Under the pieces are notes generated by a model that ran no database searches, was not told the origin of the DNA, and saw only the letters and a list, made by a program, of their open reading frames with translations. From an uncultured Aquincola sp. (GTDB lineage: Bacteria > Pseudomonadota > Gammaproteobacteria > Burkholderiales > Burkholderiaceae), in the NCBI GenBank assembly GCA_937883885.1, contig CAKZXL010000325.1:1-5505 (forward strand): a stretch of DNA of 5,505 nucleotides, read 5' to 3'. This document shows positions 1-5,505 of the stretch, in pieces (position 1 is the first letter of the stretch; the number at the start of each line of letters is the position of its first letter). The position numbers were made by a program, and so were the translations under genes.

Positions 1-2651
1 GAGCCTTCGGTGGGCTGGGCCGCGGGCAGCAGCACGGTGAAGCAGCTGCCGATGCCGGGCTGGCTGTCCACCTCGATGCGGCCCACCATCGCTTCGACCA
101 GCCGGCGCGAGATCACCAGCCCCAGGCCCGATCCGTGGATGTCCTGGCTTTCGCGGCCCAGCCGGTTGAAGGGCTCGAACAGATGGCCGATCTGCTCGCC
201 CGCCAGGCCACCGCCCGAATCGCGCACGGCGATGGCCACCTGCTGCGTGTCCTCGTGCCGGCGCACCGAGATCGACACGGCGCCGCCGGTGCGGTTGTAC
301 TTGATGGCATTGCTCATCAGGTTCACCAGCACCTGCTTCAGGCGCTTGGGGTCGGCCGTCACCCAGCACGGGCCCGGCCGTGCGGCCATGCTGATGGCCA
401 CCGACATCGCCTGCGCGTCGGGGTGCAGGTGCTCCATCGCCTGGTCGATCAGGCCCACCACCTCGGTGGGCTGCAGGTGCACCGCGGGGTTGCCGGCCTC
501 GATGCGGGCCAGGTCCAGCAGGTCGGTGATCATCGCCAGCAGCCACCGGCCGGCCTTGAGGATGCTGGCCGCCTGCTTGCGCTGCTCGGGTGAGGCGCCC
601 GCGTCGTCGGCCAGCATCTGCGAAAAACCCAGCACGGCATTGAGCGGCGTGCGCAGCTCATGGCTGACGTGCGACAGGAAGGTGGACTTGGTGCGGTTGG
701 CCATCTCGGCGGCTTCGCGGCGGCGCAGTTCACGGCCCACCTTCAAGGCCTGGGTCACGTCGGTCAAGGTGCCGTGGAAGCCGATCACGCGGAAGTGCGT
801 GTCGCGCAGCGGGTCGCCGCTGAGCAGCAGTTCGAACTCGTCCTCCACGTCGCGGGCGCGCGAGGTCACCCGCACGTCGCGAAAGGGCTCGCCGGTCGCC
901 AGCGCCTGCCGCAAGGCGTCCACCGTCTCGGCCGAACAGCAGGGCTCGAACAGGTCGACCAGGCGCTGTTCACGCACCGGGCCCAGCTTCATCGGCAGCG
1001 GCTTGCTCAGCGTGACGATGCGGCCAGCGGCGTCCAGCTGCCAGTAGGCGTCGGACTGCAGCTCCAGCAGGGCGCGAAAGCGCAGGTCGCTTTCGTGCAC
1101 ATCGCGCAGCGCGTCGCGCATGGCCAGCACCTGGCGCAGCGGCAGCAGCGAGCGGGCGGCGGCCAGGTCGGCCTGCGTCCAGGGCCGGCAGCGGCCCTGC
1201 ACCAGCGTCGTCCAGCGCTCGAAGGAGGCGCGGGGCGTGAGCACCGGCGCGCCGCCCTCGCTGCGCACCAGGGCCACCGGCTTGTCGGGGTTGCCGCCCC
1301 AGGTCACTTCGCGCCGGTGTTCGGGGCGCATCCACACCAGGCCCGAGCCGGCCTGTTCAGCCAGGCGCAGCGCCAGCAGGCCGCTGGCGGCATGTGCCTG
1401 CGGCGCCGCGGGCGGCAACCCGGCAGGCAGCGTTTCCAGCGCCTGCAGCTCGGCCTGGCCATCGTCCAGCAGGCGCGTGGCCGCGGCCAGCAGCTGGGCG
1501 CCCGCTTCGCCCTGCGGCCAGGCGCCGAAGGGCAGTACCTCGCCCCGGTGCCACAGCGCGCCACCGGTGGCCCCCAGCAGCCGCAGCAAGGCGGTGGTGG
1601 AGGCCTCGACCACGTCGGGCAGCGGCACCTCCACCTGGCTGAAGGCCGCCATCACATGCTGCTGCAGCAGCTCGGTGTGGCGCGAGGCCTCGATGCGGTG
1701 GCGCTGGCTCTGCCAGGCCACCAGAGAACCCGCGCCGATGGCCAGGGCTTCCAGGGTCTGGCGCATGCGCAGGCTCACCTGCGTGGGCTGGCGGTGGTGG
1801 CAGGCCACCAGCCCCCACAGCTGGCCGTCGACGATGATCGACAGCGTCAAGGTCGAAGCAACGCCCATGTTCTTCAGGTACTGCAGGTGGATGGGCGAGA
1901 CGCTGCGCAGGGCCGCATGGCTCAGGTCCAGCGGCTGCTGGTGGGTGAGGTCGAGCCAGGGCGACACCGGCACCGGCTGGTAATCCACCTGGGGCACGTA
2001 GCGCACCAGGTTCGACTGGTACAGCGCGCGGGCCTGGGCCGGAATGTCGCTGGCCGGATAGTGCAGGTGCAGGAAGGGCGCCATGCCAGGCGCGTGCGAT
2101 TCGGCCACCACCTCGCCATGCCAGTCGTCATGGAAGCGGTAGGCCATCACCCGGTCGAAGCCGCAAAAGCGCTTGACCTGGGAGGTCAGGCGCATCAGCA
2201 GGTCGTCGAGATCCAGCGCAGCGCGCAGCGTCGACAGGATGTCGGCATGCGCCTGCAGCCAGTCGGCGTCGCGCGCGGGCAGGCGCTCCAGCTCCAGGAT
2301 GCACTGCCCCTGGTGGCGGTGCACCAGCCCCTGCAGCGCCACGGCCGGCTCGCTCAGTTCGCTGGACCGCACCTGGAGGATGGCATGGCGCACGTCCCCC
2401 GTGCCCGCGGTCCGTGCCGCACGGTCGATGCGTTCCCAGGACGCGCGGTCGATCAGGCTGGCCAGCGGCCGGCCCCGCAAGGGCAGGGAACCGGTGGGCA
2501 GCCAGTCCGGCAGGTTGTCGGACGCATGGCGGATCACCGAGGTGACCGCCTCGAACGCCACCAGCGCCCCGTGCGGCTGGATCGACCCCGGCGTGTGGAT
2601 GGGCTCCCGCGCGCAGTTGTCGACCGTCAGCGTGTCGGCAGGGAGCGCCAT
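1..2651 (-). CDS. bphP: Bacteriophytochrome sensor histidine kinase (PAS-GAF-PHY-PAS-HisKA-HATPase), 3' end cut by window
   Basis: Red/far-red photoreceptor kinase that should bind biliverdin and autophosphorylate on histidine. The reading frame is open from the ATG at 2651 to the left edge (883 codons seen, no stop). Residues about 10-115 form the N-terminal PAS with Cys13 in DNCAREPIHTPGSIQPHG, matching the biliverdin-linking cysteine of DrBphP-type proteins. The GAF domain (about 130-300) has Tyr171, the D202-I-P motif, His255 in SPIHLQYLKNMG and His285 in ACHH, all equivalents of known chromophore-pocket residues. The PHY domain (about 315-500) has both tongue motifs, W451-G-G-N-P and P473-R-A-S-F. 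A PAS-like segment follows at about 525-640. HisKA carries the H-box SHVSHELRTPLN with phospho-acceptor His664. HATPase_c has the N-box Asn781 (NLMSNAIKYN), the G1 box Asp811 (DSGGGL), the F-box LFEPFNRLG and the G2 box GSGLGL. Seen: all these motifs. Known: the residue roles in the family. Unknown: whether a receiver domain follows the HATPase beyond the edge. The start is supported by a ribosome binding site and by the usual short N-terminal tail before the cysteine. Confidence 0.96.
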   Translation of the reverse strand, partial: MALPADTLTVDNCAREPIHTPGSIQPHGALVAFEAVTSVIRHASDNLPDWLPTGSLPLRGRPLASLIDRASWERIDRAARTAGTGDVRHAILQVRSSELSEPAVALQGLVHRHQGQCILELERLPARDADWLQAHADILSTLRAALDLDDLLMRLTSQVKRFCGFDRVMAYRFHDDWHGEVVAESHAPGMAPFLHLHYPASDIPAQARALYQSNLVRYVPQVDYQPVPVSPWLDLTHQQPLDLSHAALRSVSPIHLQYLKNMGVASTLTLSIIVDGQLWGLVACHHRQPTQVSLRMRQTLEALAIGAGSLVAWQSQRHRIEASRHTELLQQHVMAAFSQVEVPLPDVVEASTTALLRLLGATGGALWHRGEVLPFGAWPQGEAGAQLLAAATRLLDDGQAELQALETLPAGLPPAAPQAHAASGLLALRLAEQAGSGLVWMRPEHRREVTWGGNPDKPVALVRSEGGAPVLTPRASFERWTTLVQGRCRPWTQADLAAARSLLPLRQVLAMRDALRDVHESDLRFRALLELQSDAYWQLDAAGRIVTLSKPLPMKLGPVREQRLVDLFEPCCSAETVDALRQALATGEPFRDVRVTSRARDVEDEFELLLSGDPLRDTHFRVIGFHGTLTDVTQALKVGRELRRREAAEMANRTKSTFLSHVSHELRTPLNAVLGFSQMLADDAGASPEQRKQAASILKAGRWLLAMITDLLDLARIEAGNPAVHLQPTEVVGLIDQAMEHLHPDAQAMSVAISMAARPGPCWVTADPKRLKQVLVNLMSNAIKYNRTGGAVSISVRRHEDTQQVAIAVRDSGGGLAGEQIGHLFEPFNRLGRESQDIHGSGLGLVISRRLVEAMVGRIEVDSQPGIGSCFTVLLPAAQPTEG

Positions 2652-2657
2652 GGAGCA

Positions 2658-2662
2658 CCTCT
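2658..2662 (-). promoter_or_regulatory. Ribosome binding site of the bacteriophytochrome gene
   Basis: On the minus strand AGAGG lies six bases before the ATG at 2651. This is a good Shine-Dalgarno match at normal spacing, and it fixes the start of the phytochrome gene thirteen codons before the chromophore cysteine. Confidence 0.7.
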
Positions 2663-2681
2663 TTGGCAGGTTGTGCGGTCG

Positions 2682-2703
2682 CACGGCGTACGGCTGTGCC
2701 GTG
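2682..2703 (-). other. Inverted repeat in the phytochrome leader
   Basis: CACGGC and GCCGTG (6 bp, loop 10) face each other about 30 bases upstream of the phytochrome start codon. If transcribed in the minus-strand leader they could form a small hairpin, or they could be half-sites for a DNA-binding protein. No T-run follows it, so it is not a terminator. The stem is short and the region GC-rich, so chance is a real alternative. Confidence 0.25.
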
Positions 2704-2802
2704 TGCTGGTTCGCACCTTAGAACCAACGGGCGGCTGTCGGTTTGTCGCATGTCAATCCATCGCGCGAGTCAGGCCGCTGGATCGGTGGTCACCGCGTGC
2801 GG

Positions 2803-2832
2803 TTGATCAGCACTTGCGGGCCAACATGTAAC
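2803..2832 (+). promoter_or_regulatory. Possible sigma-70 type promoter for the three-gene cassette
   Basis: TTGATC (2803-2808) and TGTAAC (2827-2832) each match the -35 and -10 consensus at four of six positions with an 18-base spacer. They lie about 80 bases upstream of the membrane protein start, in the 258-base divergent intergenic region that must hold the promoters of both transcription units. The match is modest and was found by eye. Confidence 0.3.
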
Positions 2833-2909
2833 CGCGCACCATCCACTGTCGGGCGATGCATCGAGTCATCGAGCCCGTCAATCATCACCTGTTGCCAGCG
2901 GCCCCCTGT

Positions 2910-3569
2910 ATGAACGAAATCGACAAGGAAGTATTCAATCAGTCGTGGGAGCACTATCGACATCTTGAGAACATACGCCAAAAGACAACCACCTTTTACT
3001 ACACATTGATCGCGACGCTGGTAACAGGCCTGGGATTTCTGGCCAACTTCAAGGATTCGGCCACCACGGACCAGATTGCCACCATTGCGGTGTGTGCCAG
3101 CAATATAGTGGTGCTTTACGGCGTATTTGCATACTTTGCTGTCATCAAACTGCAGGCCGCGCGCTCTGCGCATGGATTTTTGATTCAGAATATTTTGGCC
3201 CGCGCCTACGGAGAAAATTTTTCGGAGAACTATGACACGCCGTTTCGTCGCCAGCTAGACAGCAGCACGCCTGCGCTGCTGCGTAAGGGTCTGGTGCGCT
3301 TTTTGTTGCGACGGCCCGCCAAGGGGCGCCGCGAGTTGCTGTTCAGCCAGACACCGATGTTCATTTTCCTGCCCATGCTGCTGATGTCGGGCCTGGTGTT
3401 GGTGTACGTCGTTTATCTGGCAGCGCCGGCGGTGCAGGTGCACCGTGTAGCAAGGGCGATTGCGGTCGTCATTGATTTGGTCTGCACACTTTATGTCTGC
3501 CTGGCGCTGGTGTCGCCGCAGGATTCCTGGCCCGATCTGGGCGAAACCACGCGGCCCCCCGCCGCTTGA
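2910..3569 (+). CDS. Hypothetical membrane protein with four predicted transmembrane helices
   Basis: A 219-residue integral membrane protein of unknown function. A charged amphipathic N-terminus (about 1-28, EVFNQSWEHYRHLENIRQK) leads into hydrophobic helices at about 29-46, 56-79, 151-172 and 180-201, and the protein ends in a short polar Pro-rich tail. Between helices two and three is a basic segment of about 70 residues (RKGLVRFLLRRPAKGRRE near 125-142), which by the positive-inside rule places that loop and both termini in the cytoplasm. The N-terminal pattern loosely recalls small RipA-like bacterial membrane proteins, but I cannot assign a family. The start is the ATG at 2910. An in-frame ATG at 2856 would add 18 residues that do not look conserved, and neither start has a clear Shine-Dalgarno sequence. 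It is first in a three-gene unit: its TGA falls 13 bases before the next start. Its codons are more AT-rich than those of the phytochrome gene. The coding call is firm; the function is open. Confidence 0.8.
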   Translation: MNEIDKEVFNQSWEHYRHLENIRQKTTTFYYTLIATLVTGLGFLANFKDSATTDQIATIAVCASNIVVLYGVFAYFAVIKLQAARSAHGFLIQNILARAYGENFSENYDTPFRRQLDSSTPALLRKGLVRFLLRRPAKGRRELLFSQTPMFIFLPMLLMSGLVLVYVVYLAAPAVQVHRVARAIAVVIDLVCTLYVCLALVSPQDSWPDLGETTRPPAA

Positions 3570-3582
3570 GGCTGGCTGTTCC

Positions 3583-4407
3583 GTGTCCAGAAGGATCACC
3601 ATCCGCGGCGCCAGCTTCAACGTGGACGCTGGCGGCGACGCGAGCTTCAGCGATATCCGTGGCAAAAGAATTCGCTCATTCTGGGAACATGCCTGCAGCG
3701 GTGCGTGGGAATCGGAATCCTTCGCGGCCATCGATCGATTCTGCCCGCCGGATGCCGCATTCATCGACCTCGGCGCGTGGATCGGTCCGCTGTCCTTGTA
3801 CGCAGCGGCGCGAGGGGCGGCTGTCTACAGTTTCGAGCCAGACCCTGCGGCCTGTCACAAACTCAAGCTCAACGTCGCGGCAAATCCGACACTGAACGTG
3901 GAAATACAGGAGAAAGCCGTCACCCGCCTCGGTGCCGCGGTCACGCTGTATTCCGAAGCAGCCGGCGACAGCCAGTCCAGCACATTCAACCTGAGAGAGC
4001 GTGGTGGCAAAGTCATCAAGGCACTTCCTGTTTGCACGGCGACCAGCGTGGCTCTGCAGCAGACGCTGCAGCGCATAGCGCGCCATCATGCGCGCCTTTT
4101 TCTGAAAGTCGATGTCGAGGGGGGCGAGTACGGGCTGTTGGAGGGGCTGTCAGCCCGGGATCTTTCGCCGGTCAGCCACATCTGCTTGTCGCTGCATCCG
4201 GAAAACATCGTCGATGGCCTGCGCGGTGACCCTGAGGCGGCAAGGTCGTTGCGCGCGGCGCATTCACTCAAACTGGTCCCACTTTTCAAAACCTGCCGTA
4301 TCCTGAGAGCCGGTGAACACGGCTGGGTTGATTACGCCTATACCAATATCGTGGAGGATATTTCAAAGTCCGGCTCCCCTCGTACACCCCTTATGCTCGA
4401 ACTATGA
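3583..4407 (+). CDS. FkbM family SAM-dependent methyltransferase
   Basis: A 274-residue Rossmann-fold methyltransferase. FkbM-family enzymes usually O-methylate sugars or natural-product scaffolds; the substrate here is unknown. The SAM-binding glycine loop is D62-L-G-A-W-I-G68 (within AAFIDLGAWIGPLSLYAA). The acidic end of strand two is F84-E-P-D87, and the family motif near the C-terminal half is D177-V-E-G-G-E182, followed by LLEGL. The length fits a single-domain FkbM protein. There is no signal peptide or membrane helix, so it should be cytosolic. The chosen start is GTG at 3583: the only in-frame ATGs lie inside the preceding gene (3460 and 3493) and would give a low-complexity leader read out of frame. 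TGAGG, which includes the upstream stop codon, lies 11 bases before the GTG, so translation is probably coupled to the membrane protein. Its own stop overlaps the next ATG by four bases. The family call is secure; the exact start is less so. Confidence 0.88.
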   Translation: MSRRITIRGASFNVDAGGDASFSDIRGKRIRSFWEHACSGAWESESFAAIDRFCPPDAAFIDLGAWIGPLSLYAAARGAAVYSFEPDPAACHKLKLNVAANPTLNVEIQEKAVTRLGAAVTLYSEAAGDSQSSTFNLRERGGKVIKALPVCTATSVALQQTLQRIARHHARLFLKVDVEGGEYGLLEGLSARDLSPVSHICLSLHPENIVDGLRGDPEAARSLRAAHSLKLVPLFKTCRILRAGEHGWVDYAYTNIVEDISKSGSPRTPLMLEL

Positions 4408-5210
4408 TCAAAATCATTGAGCAATTTGATATCAGCAAATTCGGCGCCGCGACCGCAAGTGAAGACCGGATCGTGTGCTCGCCCCATGTGGTGGCCGTCA
4501 TCGACGGTGCCTCGGCCTGTGCGAGGGATTCGGAGTCCGCCTTCCAGCACCTTTTGAACGATGCCTCGGAGTTGCTATTGCAGGTAGGTCCCAATACCCA
4601 GCCGGCGCAACTGATCAAGGGGCTGACCCAGCTCTTTGTCGATCGCCGTTTGCCTGGCCGTGACGCCGGTCTGTTTTTTGCGGCTTATCACCATCACCGT
4701 TCGGAGATTTGGTCGGTGGGCGATTGCCAATGCCTTGTAGACGGTGTGCTGATGACTCAGCCCGTGGCGGCCGAATCTCTCGTCACACGAGCAAGGCAGT
4801 CTTTGTTGACCGCTTGTCGCGCCATGGCGGGCGTCTGCGATCAGACATGCGAAGATTTGGAGAGGTCCATGTTGCGGCATCTGCTGACGCTGCAAAGGCG
4901 GCTCGCCAATGACGAGAACCATCCGCTTGGCTACGGCGTGGTAAACGACGGCCATTTGCCCGACAAGTTTGTGCGAATCACGAAGATCGAGACCGACGCG
5001 ACTGAAATCGTGTTGGCCACCGACGGTTATCCGGTCCTGATGAGGACACTCGGCCTGTCGGAGGCGCAGCTTTCCCGCCTTTTAACGGTCGATCCTCTGT
5101 GCATCGGTGAAAACGCTGGACCGAAAGGCCTTGGCACCGGGCAGATTTCGTATGACGACCGTGCTTACATACGGTTCACCGCAACACATCAACGCGTCCC
5201 AGTTTCTTGA
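4404..5210 (+). CDS. Diverged PP2C-like metal-dependent protein phosphatase
   Basis: A 268-residue protein with the order of motifs of the PP2C/PPM Ser/Thr phosphatase fold. The pieces are S19-E-D21 (motif with the first metal-site Asp), V32-I-D34-G-A-S (the DGxx metal motif), W103-S-V-G-D107 followed by CQCLVDG (the GDSR-like strand pair), I202-V-L-A-T-D207-G (the late metal Asp) and Y250-D-D252-R (the C-terminal DN/DD motif). All the acidic metal-ligand positions appear to be kept, so it may be active. The phosphate-contacting Arg normally a few residues before the first ED motif is not seen (FGAATASED), and the DGHGG signature is reduced to DGAS. By family knowledge it would remove phosphate from Ser/Thr, yet no kinase gene is in the window. 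It is probably cytosolic, as no signal or membrane segment is seen. The ATG overlaps the methyltransferase stop (ATGA, 4404-4407) and lacks its own clear ribosome binding site, so coupled translation is likely. I assigned the fold by reading motifs, not by a profile search. Confidence 0.72.
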   Translation: MIKIIEQFDISKFGAATASEDRIVCSPHVVAVIDGASACARDSESAFQHLLNDASELLLQVGPNTQPAQLIKGLTQLFVDRRLPGRDAGLFFAAYHHHRSEIWSVGDCQCLVDGVLMTQPVAAESLVTRARQSLLTACRAMAGVCDQTCEDLERSMLRHLLTLQRRLANDENHPLGYGVVNDGHLPDKFVRITKIETDATEIVLATDGYPVLMRTLGLSEAQLSRLLTVDPLCIGENAGPKGLGTGQISYDDRAYIRFTATHQRVPVS

Positions 5211-5244
5211 ATGCCAGTCCCCTACAGTGCCCCGCCCCGCGCCC

Positions 5245-5271
5245 AAAAAGAAAGCGGCCACAAGGGCCGCT
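5245..5271 (-). terminator. Rho-independent terminator of the minus-strand gene at the right edge
   Basis: A perfect 7-bp stem (AGCGGCC 5253-5259 and GGCCGCT 5265-5271, 5-base loop) is followed on the minus strand by a T-rich tract (5252 down to 5245, TTCTTTTT). It lies about 80 bases past the stop of the small Cys-rich gene. On the plus strand the hairpin is followed by GAAAGCACG rather than Ts, so it probably does not work as an intrinsic terminator for the three-gene cassette, although it could still slow polymerase. Confidence 0.7.
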
Positions 5272-5321
5272 GAAAGCACGTTTGACGGCGCCAGGAGGAG
5301 ACAACACAAAACTGGGGGCTG

Positions 5322-5346
5322 CGGCGCGGCAGATCAAGCCGCGCCG
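5322..5346. repeat. GC-rich inverted repeat (9-bp stem) after the small Cys-rich gene
   Basis: CGGCGCGGC (5322-5330) and GCCGCGCCG (5338-5346) form a perfect 9-bp stem with the 7-base loop AGATCAA. It begins eight bases past the minus-strand stop codon. On the minus strand TTTT follows only after about eight more bases, so it is a weaker terminator candidate than the hairpin at 5245-5271. It could protect the mRNA 3' end or act as a first, inefficient terminator. Confidence 0.45.
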
Positions 5347-5353
5347 GCAATGA

Positions 5354-5505
5354 TCACGCGAGGGCTTCGGCCGCGGTGGACAGCGCGCCGGCCGCCTTGC
5401 CCTTGCCGGCGCGGGCCGGCGGGTTGCACAGGCCGCAGGTGAAGTGCTTGGCGATCTCGTGCGGGTGGCTGACGTAGTGGCCGCTGCAGCAGTTGCATCG
5501 GGTCA
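5354..5505 (-). CDS. Small cysteine/histidine-rich protein, possible zinc-binding motif, 5' end at or beyond window edge
   Basis: The minus-strand frame is open from the right edge to a TGA at 5354-5356 and gives 49 complete residues. It reads TRCNCCSGHYVSHPHE, then a short link and HFTCGLCNPP, then a basic Ala/Gly/Lys tail. The CxCC cluster, the spaced histidines and the CxxC sixteen residues on resemble a zinc-ribbon or knuckle, but I cannot name a family. The first two bases inside the edge are TG directly before ACC, so the initiator could be an NTG codon whose first base is just outside; that would make a 50-residue protein. Otherwise this is the C-terminal end of a longer one. Strong G/C at third positions and a terminator hairpin downstream support it as a real gene. 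It converges on the three-gene cassette. Confidence 0.65.
   Translation of the reverse strand, partial: TRCNCCSGHYVSHPHEIAKHFTCGLCNPPARAGKGKAAGALSTAAEALA

Noticed and set aside
10..1047. Another plus-strand open frame (345 codons) opposite the kinase domains
   Set aside because: Ser/Arg-rich low-complexity translation with no motif; a shadow of the kinase gene.
2708..2725. GGTTC/GAACC inverted repeat in the divergent intergenic region
   Set aside because: Only five base pairs with an eight-base loop; too weak to call as an operator.
2751..2756. Perfect TTGACA -35 hexamer on the minus strand upstream of the phytochrome gene
   Set aside because: No acceptable -10 hexamer lies 16-18 bases downstream (the site reads CGCCCG), so it is not called as a promoter.
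660..2831. A 723-codon open frame on the plus strand
   Set aside because: It lies fully opposite the phytochrome gene. Its protein is rich in Gln, Arg, His, Gly and Ala with no recognisable domain, as expected from the antisense frame of a GC-rich gene, while the minus strand has all the phytochrome and kinase motifs.
3255..3764. Minus-strand open frame opposite the membrane protein and methyltransferase genes
   Set aside because: It crosses the junction of two well supported plus-strand genes and its translation has no recognisable features.
5293..5300. Strong Shine-Dalgarno-like AGGAGGAG on the plus strand
   Set aside because: No ATG, GTG or TTG follows at usable spacing, so it does not mark a gene start.

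Overview
The window comes from a high-GC bacterium. The bacteriophytochrome kinase on the left and the strong G/C bias at third codon positions fit a betaproteobacterium of the Burkholderiales kind; this is inference from composition and gene style, not from a marker gene. No rRNA, tRNA, CRISPR array, transposase or attachment site was seen.

Left region (1-2651, minus strand): one long gene for a bacteriophytochrome sensor histidine kinase, cut by the left edge of the window. It has the whole photosensory core (PAS, GAF, PHY) with the biliverdin-binding cysteine near the N-terminus, then an extra PAS-like segment, a HisKA dimerisation domain and a HATPase_c domain. It should sense red/far-red light through bound biliverdin and signal by histidine phosphorylation. 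No heme oxygenase gene lies directly upstream, and the cognate response regulator is either outside the window or fused beyond the left edge.

Middle region (2910-5210, plus strand): a compact three-gene cassette transcribed divergently from the phytochrome. It encodes a protein with four predicted transmembrane helices that I cannot assign to a family, an FkbM-type SAM-dependent methyltransferase starting at a GTG just after the stop of the first gene, and a diverged PP2C-like phosphatase whose ATG overlaps the methyltransferase stop by four bases. The packing indicates one transcript and coupled translation. The cassette looks less GC-rich than its flanks, which suggests it was acquired separately. 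The combination of membrane protein, FkbM methyltransferase and PP2C-like phosphatase is the most unusual part of the window; its joint function is unknown.

Right region (5211-5505): a short intergenic stretch with two hairpins, then the end of a minus-strand gene for a small cysteine/histidine-rich protein, possibly a zinc-binding knuckle. The left-hand hairpin is followed on the minus strand by a T-rich tract, so it is probably the terminator of that gene. The cassette and the small gene are convergent.
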